Shown: positions 53,710 through 63,800, counted from the stretch's first letter. The stretch: 64,000 bases of DNA from Stieleria varia (GCF_038443385.1 NZ_CP151726.1:2294001-2358000); one strand, 5' to 3'. Notes: a model not told the origin generated them from the sequence alone. A program made the numbers and translations.

Positions 53710-56053
53710 AAGAACAGAAGTCATTCTGCTGTCGCTGGTGGCAATTGCCTCAGTGATTCCACTTCGCTTTCATGTGGAATCGCGGAGTTGGTTTCTTGGT
53801 GAAATGGTCACCCTGTGCGTTGCCTTGATCGCTGCAGAAACCGCCAGAGTGTTCGGGGATCGATCCGGCCGCGCCAAACGGGTGGCCAATCTGGCGACAT
53901 TGCTGCTGAGCCTGACGCCAGTGTTGTTCGCATTCCTTGCGCGGAGGCATGGCTCTCCGATTGCGTTTGAAATGTCGGCACTGACGACATTCGGTGCCGT
54001 CTCGCTTGCCGTGGCGGTTTCGGCAACAAGCCATCGCACGCGATCGCTGTCCCTGATCATCAGCGGATTCCTGGTGCTCTTTAGCGCTTCGATCTCAGAC
54101 AGTCCGAACGCCGCGTTGTTGCCGATCATTTGGATGCTCGGCTGTGTTTGGCACTTGATCGCCAACCACTGGGAGCGTCTCGACTTGGCAATGCCTGCTT
54201 CTGTCGAACGCACGTGGTCGCTGAGACCAGGTCTTCTGATCGTCACGTTAGTGGTCTTGCTTGCTGGAGGCTATGCGGTGAAGGATCACGTCGGCGCATC
54301 CAGGCGATTGGCCGGTTTGATGCCGACCAGTGGCGGCAGTGCATGGTCGGACCCGGCAGCACGCAGTGGAGTCGGGACTGGCAATTTCGCGATCGCCGCC
54401 AAGGATCATGCCGAGTCATTCGGCGCCGTGGATTCAGATATTTTTCTGGAATCAACTGAGTCGACGTTGTTCGACATGGTCAACGACGCGATCGGCGACG
54501 CCATCAAAAAGAACAAGTGGGAGCGGCGGCAAGCCATGGGGAATGAAAACGTCATTCCTATGCACGAGCAAGCGGCGAAGAGCGAACAAGGCGGTGGAAC
54601 GTTCTCGACCGAGCGGATGCCTCCTCCAAAGCATCACCATTTTGCGGATGCGAAAGATGCCAGTATTGTTCAGTGGGATGGCCCCACGGGCATCCGGTTG
54701 GCCATGCAACGTTATGACACGTTCGATGGGCGAGACTGGAGCCAGTCCGCAGATTTGAAACAAGACAAGCTCGTTCGCGTCGACGTGAGCGGCAACCACT
54801 GGTTCTTTGAACCATTCATGCGTGGTGTCCTGGATCGCAGTCCGGATGCCGCGACGGTCGGTCTGTTAAAGGTCATCAGGCTTCAATCGCAACGACTGCC
54901 AGTCCCGATGCTGACGGCGGGTATTCACATCAAGGCGGTCGACCGACAAGACTTCTTTGGCATCGAGAAAGACGGCAGCTTTTTCATGCCCGGACGCGAA
55001 AAGGTGCCGCCCTTGACCGTGATCCACGTGGCCGGTGTTGGTTTGAAAGAGGATGACATACGTGACAATCTCGTTGTGAAACCAGCGAAAGGTGCCTCAC
55101 TTGCGTCATGCGAGTTTCTTGACGAATCCACACGGAACGTGATTTCAGAACTGGTTCGCACCGCGATCGCGGGCCACCGTGTACCCGCCGACCAACTGAC
55201 TGCTTGTGTCGAAAAATTACGCCACGAATTCACGTTCGATCGCAATGGCGAGAGTATCGCGACTTCGCTGCCCGAGTTCCTCCAATCGCGGCGTGGCGGC
55301 GATCATCTTTTCGCGACGACGGCGGCATTGATGGCTCGCGAAATCGGCTTGCCGTCACGTTTGGCAACGGGTTTCTATGTTCGCGACGATGCGTTCAATA
55401 TCGCCGCAGGTCATTCATCGGTGTTGGCAGAAGACGTTCACGTCTGGGCGGAAGTGCAACTGGACGACGGGCGTTGGTTTGAAATCGAACCGACGCCTGG
55501 TTACGAGCAACCACATTACCAACCGTCATGGGGATTGACCGCTCGACGCTTTGCCGCCGCGCATTGGCCCTCATTCGCTGGTGGGATGTTGGTCGTCGCA
55601 GCGGGCTACGTGACGCGACAGGTGTGGATGGACTGGTTGCTGACTGCGATGTGGTCATTGGCAGGTTGGCTGCGCCCACGACATCGAATCCGTTTAGCAA
55701 TTCGAATCATCGAAACGCGAGCACGCATGGCTGGCCACCGCCGCCCGCCAGGAAAAACGCAGCGAGCTTGGCTGCAGCAACTCACCGCCACGGACGCCAG
55801 GCTTGCCAGTGCCGCTGAGCGATTCACGGACGTCGCAGACGCTTTGGTTTTTGGCCACGGCAATGCGGTGTCCTTTCAGGGAGCGACCGAGTTGGTCGAT
55901 CTGCTTCGTCTACGAACCATCACCGCATTGACCAAGGAACGTGCGAGAAAAAAGTGTCTGACCCCTTTTGTGCAAAGCACCCGAGGGGCCGGTTCCCGGC
56001 AAAAGGGGGCAGACACTTATTTTCCGCTCAGTCCTAATGAGGCGACGTCATGA
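53690..56053 (+). CDS. TgpA-like membrane transglutaminase-fold protein with altered triad
   Basis: A 787-residue protein. The ATG at 53690 has ggagg 8 bases upstream. About five N-terminal helices (VILLSLVAIASVIPL, VANLATLLLSLTPVLFAFLA) precede an extracytoplasmic part. The transglutaminase-like core lies near residues 500-610. By alignment to the usual GxCxxFA pattern, the catalytic cysteine position is D538 (GGDHLFATTAALM). H584 (DVHVWAEV) is kept, and the usual Asp is E600 (FEIEPTPG). A later helix is near residue 625. The last ~35 residues are translated from a repeat (55946-56024). Possibly a binding rather than catalytic protein. Confidence 0.85.
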   Translation: MPTWSRRRTEVILLSLVAIASVIPLRFHVESRSWFLGEMVTLCVALIAAETARVFGDRSGRAKRVANLATLLLSLTPVLFAFLARRHGSPIAFEMSALTTFGAVSLAVAVSATSHRTRSLSLIISGFLVLFSASISDSPNAALLPIIWMLGCVWHLIANHWERLDLAMPASVERTWSLRPGLLIVTLVVLLAGGYAVKDHVGASRRLAGLMPTSGGSAWSDPAARSGVGTGNFAIAAKDHAESFGAVDSDIFLESTESTLFDMVNDAIGDAIKKNKWERRQAMGNENVIPMHEQAAKSEQGGGTFSTERMPPPKHHHFADAKDASIVQWDGPTGIRLAMQRYDTFDGRDWSQSADLKQDKLVRVDVSGNHWFFEPFMRGVLDRSPDAATVGLLKVIRLQSQRLPVPMLTAGIHIKAVDRQDFFGIEKDGSFFMPGREKVPPLTVIHVAGVGLKEDDIRDNLVVKPAKGASLASCEFLDESTRNVISELVRTAIAGHRVPADQLTACVEKLRHEFTFDRNGESIATSLPEFLQSRRGGDHLFATTAALMAREIGLPSRLATGFYVRDDAFNIAAGHSSVLAEDVHVWAEVQLDDGRWFEIEPTPGYEQPHYQPSWGLTARRFAAAHWPSFAGGMLVVAAGYVTRQVWMDWLLTAMWSLAGWLRPRHRIRLAIRIIETRARMAGHRRPPGKTQRAWLQQLTATDARLASAAERFTDVADALVFGHGNAVSFQGATELVDLLRLRTITALTKERARKKCLTPFVQSTRGAGSRQKGADTYFPLSPNEATS
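55946..56024. repeat. Palindromic repeat forming the 3' end of the transglutaminase gene
   Basis: gtgtctgacccctttt (55953-55968) and aaaagggggcagacac (56001-56016) form inverted arms with one mismatch, extended by A- and T-rich ends. It encodes most of the C-terminal tail (KKCLTPFVQS ... KGADTYF). The ctgacccctttt word also occurs in the repeat inside the permease gene (57931-58016). Confidence 0.75.
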
Positions 56054-57018
56054 ACTTGATCACCGAGAATGAATTCACCGCTTCCGCCTCGCCACCCGAC
56101 GTTTCCTCGCTTCGGGAATATTTGCGCGGCGTGCTGCTGGGCAAAGAGCAGCAAATCGATTTAGTCATCGCGTGTCTGTTGTCTCGCGGTCATTTGTTGT
56201 TGGATGATTTGCCGGGGACGGGAAAGACAACGCTGGCCAAGGCGATCGCCGATGGGATTCACGGGCGGCTGGCGCGCGTGCAGTGCACGCCCGATCTGAT
56301 GCCCGCAGACATCACGGGCTTCAGCATGTTCAATCAGAAGACTCGCGAGTTTGAGTTTCATCCGGGCCCGGTGTTCGCCGATGTGCTATTGGCTGACGAG
56401 TTGAATCGCACGACACCAAGAACTCAAAGCGCTTTGTTGGAGGCCATGGCGGAGCGACAAGTCACGATCGACGGTGAAGCTCAATCGCTGTCGCCGACAT
56501 TCTTTGTGATTGCGACTCAGAACCCGATCGATTCGCATGGTGCCTACCCGTTGCCTGAAGCCCAGCTTGATCGATTCGCGATCAAGCTGCGGATCGGCTA
56601 TCCCGATCGCGAGGCCCAGCGACGAATCCTGCAACGCGAGGTTCGCGACTGGACCGTTGCCAGCGACGAGCGTGCCATCACACAATCACCGCTTTCCCTC
56701 GCCGACCTGCAGCAGCTACAGCGGACCGCTCAGTCTGTGCACGTTCATCCTCGCGTGGCGGATTATCTGATCGATCTGGTGGAGGCCGGTCGCGCGGACG
56801 AAGCCGTCGAACTCGGCGTCAGCCCTCGCGGAATGATGAGTTGGCAAGCGATCGCGCAGGCGTGGGCGATGCTCAAGGGGCGAGATTTCGTTACGCCGAC
56901 CGATGTGGCCGATGTGGCACATCCCGTTCTCTCTGTTCGCTTGCTGACTCGAGGTGAATCCGTGGATAACGTGATCAACCGGATCATGAGTACCGTTGCT
57001 GCACCGGAGTACAAATGA
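56050..57018 (+). CDS. MoxR-family AAA+ ATPase
   Basis: A 322-residue ATPase. ATG overlaps the upstream stop (ATGA). Walker A is DLPGTGKTTLAKAIADGI, Walker B LLADELNRTTPRTQSALLEA, sensor 1 FFVIATQNPIDSHGAYPLPE, and the C-terminal lid has VSPRGMMSWQAIAQAWAML. MoxR proteins act as chaperones or remodelers for neighbouring membrane proteins, frequently DUF58 and VWA proteins. Here there is no VWA gene; the downstream lipoprotein and permease may be the clients. Confidence 0.93.
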   Translation: MNLITENEFTASASPPDVSSLREYLRGVLLGKEQQIDLVIACLLSRGHLLLDDLPGTGKTTLAKAIADGIHGRLARVQCTPDLMPADITGFSMFNQKTREFEFHPGPVFADVLLADELNRTTPRTQSALLEAMAERQVTIDGEAQSLSPTFFVIATQNPIDSHGAYPLPEAQLDRFAIKLRIGYPDREAQRRILQREVRDWTVASDERAITQSPLSLADLQQLQRTAQSVHVHPRVADYLIDLVEAGRADEAVELGVSPRGMMSWQAIAQAWAMLKGRDFVTPTDVADVAHPVLSVRLLTRGESVDNVINRIMSTVAAPEYK

Positions 57019-57488
57019 TGAAAAGAGTCATTATCGGATTCTTCGTCTTGCTTCTCGCCGGTTGTGGTTCGTCGGATTCCGCGCCCAAGGCATCGCATTT
57101 CGAAGACGACCACGAGATTGCGGCGCATTGGCCGGACGACTTGGCAGATGCCGCTACCAAAATCCGTGAGCGTCTCGACTGGTTGCAGAATGGACTCCCA
57201 GACCAGGAGCATGGAAATCATGGGCACGAAGATCACGAGCAGGATCCTGCGGCTGAAATCGCTGACATCGTTAGTTGGGTGCCGGAAGTCGCCGCGGACA
57301 CGAATCTCCCGGAAGCCGATTGGTTGCCTCTCTACAAAGCCGCTAAGTCATTGTCATCGAAATTGGCGGTCTCGAAAGGAAAGCTCAGTAACGACGACCG
57401 CGAGCAGTTGGAGTCCCTTTGCACGTCCATTGATGCTGCTGTCACAAAGATCCCGGAACATCTTCCAAACCTGGTGAGAGGCAAGTGA
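57015..57488 (+). CDS. Small His-rich lipoprotein
   Basis: A 157-residue protein; two adjacent ATGs (57015, 57018) are possible, both overlapping the moxR stop. Lipoprotein signal KRVIIGFFVLLLAGC. The mature part has a short Asp/Glu/His-rich loop (LPDQEHGNHGHEDHEQD) that could bind metal, within helical sequence (ADWLPLYKAAKSLSSKLAVS). The family is not recognised. Its stop overlaps the permease start by 1 base, so it may be an accessory of the permease. Confidence 0.7.
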   Translation: MMKRVIIGFFVLLLAGCGSSDSAPKASHFEDDHEIAAHWPDDLADAATKIRERLDWLQNGLPDQEHGNHGHEDHEQDPAAEIADIVSWVPEVAADTNLPEADWLPLYKAAKSLSSKLAVSKGKLSNDDREQLESLCTSIDAAVTKIPEHLPNLVRGK

Positions 57489-59182
57489 TGAGTCAGTCCA
57501 TTTCGGTGATTCTGCTTGGCGGACTGATTCGCGTCGTACAAGGATTTTGCCAAGCCGCGCCGACGTTGCTGGTCGGGCTGCTGATCGCATCGATCATACG
57601 TTACTACCTTGGGCACCGAGGGACGAGGCGATTGTTTGGCGGTGATTCGCTGCGTTCATTGCCGCAGTCTTGGTTGATCGGCATGCTACTGCCCGTCTGT
57701 TCGATCGGAGTGTTGCCGATTCTATTTGAGATGCGGCGAGCCAAGGTAAAACCTGGTGCGATGTCGGCATTCGCATTGTCGGCGCCGCTGTTCAATCCAT
57801 TGTCCTTGTTGTACGGGCTGACACTCAGTCGACCACTGGTGATCATGCTGTTCGCGTTGGGATCGTTAATCGTGGTGACGGCATTGGGTCTTTTCTGGGA
57901 TGCTTTTGCCAAACGTGTTGAGTCGGTCGTGTTGAAAAAGGGGTCTGACCCTTTGGAGACCTCGCTGAATCGTGAGGAAGTCGAGAAGTCGGAGAGGGTC
58001 AGACCCCTTTTTCAACAGCGTCATGAGTCGGTCGATTCCGCCGAGCGTTCCGACGATGAAGCATCGGACCAATTGATCGGCATGAGACGTGTGTATGCCA
58101 TGCTTGTTCATTTCACTCGCGAGTCCACTGGCAAAGTATTGCTCATTGCGATGGTCGCGTTGTCCGGCTTGGCAGTTCTCGCTGCCGTGTTGCCGTTTGG
58201 TGCGATGCAACACGAGGTGGAACGGGACGACTGGTGGGCACCGCTGAAGATGCTGCTGGTAGCGGTGCCGGTCTATGCGACGCCGATGTTGGCGATGAGT
58301 CAAATGGGAATGATGTTTCAACATGCCAACTCACCCGGCGCGTCGTTCACGCTCCTGATCTTGGGGGCAGGAATGAACCTCGCCACGCCGATCTATTTCG
58401 GGCGCTATTACGGATGGAAAGCCGCGTCGATGTGGTTCGTGTCACTCATTGTGATTGTTCTGGGGTTGTCCTATGCGATCAACAAGCCTTTGGTGCCGCC
58501 GGGCGTGGAACCGGCCGGGCACACGCATGCGTTTGACATCTACGCAAACCCATTGTCGGCTTATCATTCGCTCAGTCTGGGAACCGTCATTGAGACAGTT
58601 GGCAAGGACTTGGATGTCAGCGTTATCGTCTCGCTCATTGCCCTGGCGTTCGTTGCTGCCGTCGGTTTGTGGTTTCGATTTCGGGGGATTGATGAGGCAT
58701 GGTTGGTCAAGACCGCGACCGCGAGTTCGTTTGCCTCTTCACTGAGTGCCGAAGATGCTCCGCCGCGCAAGGGCCTTGATATCGTGGTCCCTCCGAATGT
58801 GATCGGTGCCACGATGCTGTTGGGGTTGGTCGTGCTGAGCGTTGTTGCTTGTTTTGCCTATTACCCGCATCCGAGTGAGTGTTTGGAGGAAATCCGCCTT
58901 GCTCGGGCAGAGTGTCTCTCCGCGGCCAACAGCGGGCAGATCGATCATGCTTTGTTTTGGTTACCGGTCTGGGAGGACTGGAGCCGTCGACTGGAGGTCG
59001 GCACCTTCATTCGTACCGGCCAAGTTCGCCCGTACCAACGCATGCAGGGCTACCTGATCCGCAAAAAACTGGAATTGTTGGAGCATGAGCTGGAGCACGA
59101 TCCCTTTGAACCTGACGAGGTCAAGAAGGTGGTTCAGGGCATCATCGCGACCAATTCGCGGTGGGTACGAAGTTTCCGATAG
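57488..59182 (+). CDS. ArsP/YraQ-like permease (DUF318) with in-frame repeat insertion
   Basis: A 564-residue multi-pass membrane protein. TGATG joins it to the lipoprotein gene; a GTG at 57485 is the alternative. Helices include ISVILLGGLIRVVQGFCQA, WLIGMLLPVCSIGVLPILF with the conserved CSIGVLP motif, and AFALSAPLFNPLSLLYGLTL. The second half repeats this type (YATPMLAMSQMGMMF, SFTLLILGAGMNLATPIYF). Residues ~148-177 come from a palindromic repeat in a loop. Family members export organoarsenicals or have unknown cargo. The C-terminal ~90 residues are a soluble helical tail. Confidence 0.83.
   Translation: MSQSISVILLGGLIRVVQGFCQAAPTLLVGLLIASIIRYYLGHRGTRRLFGGDSLRSLPQSWLIGMLLPVCSIGVLPILFEMRRAKVKPGAMSAFALSAPLFNPLSLLYGLTLSRPLVIMLFALGSLIVVTALGLFWDAFAKRVESVVLKKGSDPLETSLNREEVEKSERVRPLFQQRHESVDSAERSDDEASDQLIGMRRVYAMLVHFTRESTGKVLLIAMVALSGLAVLAAVLPFGAMQHEVERDDWWAPLKMLLVAVPVYATPMLAMSQMGMMFQHANSPGASFTLLILGAGMNLATPIYFGRYYGWKAASMWFVSLIVIVLGLSYAINKPLVPPGVEPAGHTHAFDIYANPLSAYHSLSLGTVIETVGKDLDVSVIVSLIALAFVAAVGLWFRFRGIDEAWLVKTATASSFASSLSAEDAPPRKGLDIVVPPNVIGATMLLGLVVLSVVACFAYYPHPSECLEEIRLARAECLSAANSGQIDHALFWLPVWEDWSRRLEVGTFIRTGQVRPYQRMQGYLIRKKLELLEHELEHDPFEPDEVKKVVQGIIATNSRWVRSFR
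57931..58016. repeat. 86-bp palindromic repeat inside the permease gene
   Basis: 57931-57952 and 57995-58016 are perfect 22-bp inverted repeats (each containing ggggtctgaccct or its complement), separated by 42 bases. It is read in frame as VLKKGSDPLETSLNREEVEK plus SERVRPLFQQ. It shares the tctgacccctttt word family with 55946-56024. Confidence 0.88.
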
Positions 59183-59232
59183 GACGACTCGGCATTCGAC
59201 ACAGCGTGGGTCCGTGAAGTATACTGGCCCGC

Positions 59233-59241
59233 GGTCGGACC
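59233..59241. promoter_or_regulatory. GGTCGGACC motif upstream of the second DUF1559 gene
   Basis: The 9-bp palindrome lies 36 bases before the ATG at 59278, inside the 95-bp spacer after the permease gene. It is the same word as at 39910, 51096, 51704 and 51865. Confidence 0.4.
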
Positions 59242-59277
59242 GGAATTCTTCAGACCAAGAAGCTCTGGACCAAAAAA

Positions 59278-60297
59278 ATGAAATCGTCAGTGAGAAGGCT
59301 CGGTTTTACTCTCATCGAGCTGCTTGTGGTCATCGCTATCATTGGAATCTTGGTTGCGTTGCTGCTGCCGGGGGTTCAAGCTGCGCGGGAAGCTGTCAGA
59401 CGGACTGATTGCTCGAATCGAGTCCGCCAGTTGGCGTTGGCGACGCAGATGCATCATGATGCGTTCAATTATTTTCCGCCAGCGCGTTATGAATCGCGGC
59501 CCGACGCGGCTCCTGCGGACAAGTGCGGATTGGAAACGCCGACTTGGCTGGCGCGGGTGATGCCCTACATCGAACAAGTCTCGTTGGGCGATCAGTGGGA
59601 GTTTTCCAAGCCCTGGCATGAGCATCCCGCCGAGGTGCGAATGGTCGTACCCGACATCTTTTTGTGTCCCTCGCGACGCAGCGGAACAAGTCCGGTCGGC
59701 TCTCGCAATTTGCGAACCACGGTGATGGGCGGCGGCGGACGTTTGCCCTGTGGTTGCCCCATTCCGCCTCGCCCGGTCGATGTTTCCCTCGATGTTTTCG
59801 GTGCTCTTTGCGACTACGCCGGAAACCATGGCGATTTAACACCCGGAGCCACGGGAGACCCGACAGACTTCTATTTTGGAGGCAACGGAACGGGTGTCAT
59901 CATCAGTGTTCGGCCGAACTGCAAGAATGGAGAAGCCATCAGTCCATCGGATCGGATTCGCATGGCGTCTGTCAGCGACGGAACATCGAACACGTTTCTG
60001 TTCGGAGAAAAGTTCGTTCCTACGGCCCAACTCGAAAAGTTTCCTTTCGACTCGCCTGCCTACGACGGAGACCACTTGCCCGCGTCTTGCCGACTAGCAG
60101 GTCCGGGGTTGCGTCTGGCCAATGGTCCGAGTGATTTGCTGGCCGACATGTTTTCCTTTGGAAGCTGGCATCCAGGTGGAGTTCATTTTGCTCATGTCGA
60201 TGGGAGCGTTCGATTCTATAGCCCTGACATCGATACGACAGTACTCGGAGCGTTGGCGAACCGACACGATGCCCGCGTCGTCGAGCTGGTGCCGTGA
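59278..60297 (+). CDS. DUF1559 family pseudopilin-like protein
   Basis: A 339-residue paralogue of the protein at 25999. Prepilin-type N-terminus [20 protein letters not shown], then [14 protein letters not shown]. The globular domain has [37 protein letters not shown] and the C-terminal [15 protein letters not shown]. It contains more cysteines than usual ([25 protein letters not shown]), which may matter for a metal or disulfide role. GTGA overlaps the next start. Confidence 0.93.
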   Translation: MKSSVRRLGFTLIELLVVIAIIGILVALLLPGVQAAREAVRRTDCSNRVRQLALATQMHHDAFNYFPPARYESRPDAAPADKCGLETPTWLARVMPYIEQVSLGDQWEFSKPWHEHPAEVRMVVPDIFLCPSRRSGTSPVGSRNLRTTVMGGGGRLPCGCPIPPRPVDVSLDVFGALCDYAGNHGDLTPGATGDPTDFYFGGNGTGVIISVRPNCKNGEAISPSDRIRMASVSDGTSNTFLFGEKFVPTAQLEKFPFDSPAYDGDHLPASCRLAGPGLRLANGPSDLLADMFSFGSWHPGGVHFAHVDGSVRFYSPDIDTTVLGALANRHDARVVELVP

Positions 60298-60728
60298 GTG
60301 ATCTCAACGCGACACCGGCCTTAGCCCTGGCCGTTGCGATCGTTCTCTTGACTGTCGTTGGTTGTGGCGGCGTTGTGGGGCCGACGGAGGGATTGGTGAG
60401 GTTTGCAGACGGAACCCCGGTGACCTCTGGAAGCATTGAATTCCGCAGCTTAAGCGACAAGCAACGTTATGCCAGCCGGATCGCAATCGATGGCAGCTTT
60501 CATCCAGCCAATCAGGATGAGGAGATCGGCTTGCCCGCCGGGTCCTACGAGATCGTCGTCGTGCAAATCGTGATGACCGAAGACTTGGCCAAAGAAGCCC
60601 ATTCGCATGGCAATACGGTGCCGCGTCGGTACGCGGATTATTACACCAGCGGCCTAGAAATCGAGATTCCTCAGGATCAAACCAAGCCGATCGAGATTGT
60701 GATTGCCCAGGATTCAGACGGACAGTGA
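60294..60728 (+). CDS. Small lipoprotein, carboxypeptidase-regulatory-like
   Basis: A 144-residue protein with GTG start overlapping the DUF1559 stop. Lipoprotein signal [15 protein letters not shown]. The mature domain resembles a small Ig-like or carboxypeptidase-regulatory fold common in planctomycete lipoproteins next to DUF1559 genes ([38 protein letters not shown]). Its stop codon lies in the first unit of a 16-bp tandem repeat, so the exact C-terminus may vary between strains. Confidence 0.8.
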   Translation: MSDLNATPALALAVAIVLLTVVGCGGVVGPTEGLVRFADGTPVTSGSIEFRSLSDKQRYASRIAIDGSFHPANQDEEIGLPAGSYEIVVVQIVMTEDLAKEAHSHGNTVPRRYADYYTSGLEIEIPQDQTKPIEIVIAQDSDGQ

Positions 60729-60774
60729 TTCAGACGGACGGTGATTCAGACGGACGGTGATTCAGACGGACGGT
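60711..60774 (+). repeat. Four tandem copies of a 16-bp unit
   Basis: gattcagacggacagt (60711-60726) is followed by three copies of gattcagacggacggt (60727-60774). The first unit holds the end of the lipoprotein gene. Sixteen is not a multiple of three, so copy-number changes alter the frame after the first unit; the present stop is at 60726-60728. Confidence 0.9.
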
Positions 60775-60893
60775 GACAGATATTGAGGCGACCGGTCTGA
60801 TTTGCTTGAGACCGAAATTCAACGCAACACGGCAGGCACGTCGGGCTCGAACCAACGGTGCGTTTTCACTTGCCGCTCGTGTTGCTAGGGAGA

Positions 60894-63800
60894 TTAATGA
60901 ACAAACTGAGTCTTATCGTAAGCTTCCGGCTCGATCTGTTTGGGTTCAAACCATCGGTAAATGGTCGGCAATACCAGCAGCGTGAGGGCCGTCGATGTGA
61001 TCAAGCCCCCGATGACCACCGTAGCGAGCGGTCGCTGGACTTCGGCACCGGAGCTGGAGGAAAGTGCCATCGGTATGAACCCCAACGCACCACACATCGC
61101 CGTCATCAGAACGGGTCGCAAACGATCAATTGCTCCGTTAACGACCGCATCGCGTTGCGAGTCACCGGCATGACGCAAATGCCGCACGTGCTCGATCAAA
61201 ACAACGCCGTTCATGACTGCGATACCGAACAATGCGATGAAGCCGACGCCTGCGGAGATCGAAAATGGTAGATCGCGTGCCCACAGGGCAAGCACACCGC
61301 CGGTGGCAGCAATGGGGACGTTCAAATAGATCAGCATCGCCAGTTTGACCGAACTGAAAGTCATGTAGAGCAAGGCAAAAATCAGCGTCAACGCGACCGG
61401 TACGGCGATGGCTAAACGCCGAGTCGCTTGCTGCAAATTCTCAAACTGTCCACCCCAACGGAGCATGTAGCCGGGTGGCAAATCGACTTGCTGGTCAACA
61501 ACCTTCTGAGCCTCGGCGACAAATCCTGCCAAGTCACGGCCGCGTACATTGCACTGAACGAGCAATCGACGACGGACAGCGTCACGACTGATTTCAACCG
61601 GTCCATCTTCGGTGATGATGTCTGCGAGCTGAGAGATCGGGATGGGCCGACCTTCGGAGTCATCCACTTTCAACGCGAGGAGTTGCTCGGTGTTTTGGCG
61701 AGACTCAGGACGCAATCGAACTTGTAGTGGAAAGCGTCGTTGCCCCTCGAACACTTGTCCGACCGGGATACCGCCAACCGAGCTAACGGCATCGAGCACT
61801 TCGCGAGTGTTGATGCCGTAGCGAGCCAGGTCCTGTCGTCGGACTTTGACACGCAGGTAGGATAGTCCGGCGATCTGCTGGGCCGCCACATCGGCCGCCC
61901 CGTCGACTTGATTGAGGGCGCGAACGAGTTCATCACCTTTGGCCTTGAGCACGTCGAGATCATCTCCGTAAAGGCTCAGTCCAATATCGCTTCGCACTCC
62001 CGCAACCAGCTCTTGGACTCGCAATTCGATCGGTTGCGTAAAGCTAAACGCATTACCGGGAACTTCTTTGATCAACGCGGCTTGCATTTCCTCGATCAAA
62101 TCGGCTTTGGAGCGACCTTCACCGTAGTCGGCATTCGGGTCGAGTCTGACAAAGATGTCCGTTTGATAAACACCCATGGGGTCGTTGGCAATCTCTGGAC
62201 GGCCGGTTTTAGAAACGACCGTCTCGACTTGAGGAAACTTCAGCAATGTGCGTTCCATCGCTTTGGTCATGTCGATGGACGTTTCGAGTGAGACGCTGGG
62301 CAGTCGTGTTGCTTGGATGGCAATGTCACCCTCGTCCAGCTTGGGTACAAACTCCACACCGAATCCACTGGCCAGGATAACACTGCCCACAAACAATACG
62401 ACCGAACTGCCGAACATCAAGAGCGGCTTTTTCATGGCGAACATCAGCATCGGTCGATAGGTTGATTTCAACTGGCGAACCACAAAAGTCTCACGCTGTT
62501 TCACGCGTCGAGCGAGAAACAATGACGCCAACACGGGCATCACGGTCACCGACAGGATCAATGCCGACGAGAGTGCCGTCATGAAAGTGAAAGCCATCGG
62601 CCGAAACATCTTGCCTTCCATTCCTTGCAAACTCAGGATCGGAAGGAAAACGATGATCACGATCAGTCCTGCAAAGAGTATGGGCTTACCGACCTCCTTT
62701 GCCGATTCACGGAAAACGCCTTCGGGAACATGATCGCCGTCGTGTTCTTTTTGATATTGCATGGCCCGTCGAACACAGTTCTCGACCATCACGACTGCCC
62801 CGTCGACGATCACGCCAAAGTCGACCGCGCCGAGGCTCATCAGGTTGGCTGAAACACCGGCATAACGCATCGCGATCAACGCACACATCGCAGACAACGG
62901 AATTGCTGCCGCCACAATCAACCCGGCTCGCACGTCACCCAACAGCACAAACAGGGTCACAATCACAAGAATCACGCCCAATCCGATATTCTCGCCGACC
63001 GTGTGAATCGTTTTGGCGACCAGTTCCGTTCGATCGTAGAACGTGTCGATCACGATGCCTGTGGGTAGCGTTTTCTGGATTTCTGAGATCTTGGCTTTTA
63101 CATCGCCGACGACCTGACGCGAATTGCCCCCCATCAGCATCATCACCATGCCGACGACTGCCTCGCGGTTCCCATCGCGAGTCACTGCTCCTTGGCGAAG
63201 CATCGGGGCAAATTCGACGTTGGCGATGTCGGCGATGCGAATCGGAGTTCCTTCGCGACTCTCCAAGACGATCATTCGAATGTCGTCGAGCGATCCAACC
63301 AAGCCTTCGCCTCGAATCAACCGTTGCTCGGCATTGTGCGCGATGTATCCGCCGCCGGCATTCCCATTGTTCTGCTGCAGCGCATCCATGACTTGGGTCA
63401 ACGAAATGTCATAGTTTTGCAACTTGGCAGGGTCAATCTGCACCTCGTACGTCTTTAACGATCCGCCGAACGTGTTGACTTCGATCACGCCAGGAACGCT
63501 GCGAAGTTGAAACGCGATTTGCCAATCCAACACGGTACGAAGATCGGTTAGCGAATGGTCGTATCCTGGTTCGGCGCGAACTTCGAACTGATAGATCTCG
63601 CTCATCCCCGTGGCAATCGGCCCGAGTTCCGGCGTGCCCATTCCTGGCGGGATATCTTCGCGAGCTTTCAGCAGTCTCTCGCTGATCAAGTTTCTCGCCC
63701 AATAGATGTCGGTCCCCTCTTCGAATGCGACCGTGACGGCCGAGAGTCCGAAGCGACTGATCGACCGGATCTCATCGACCTTGGGGATCCCGCTCATCGC

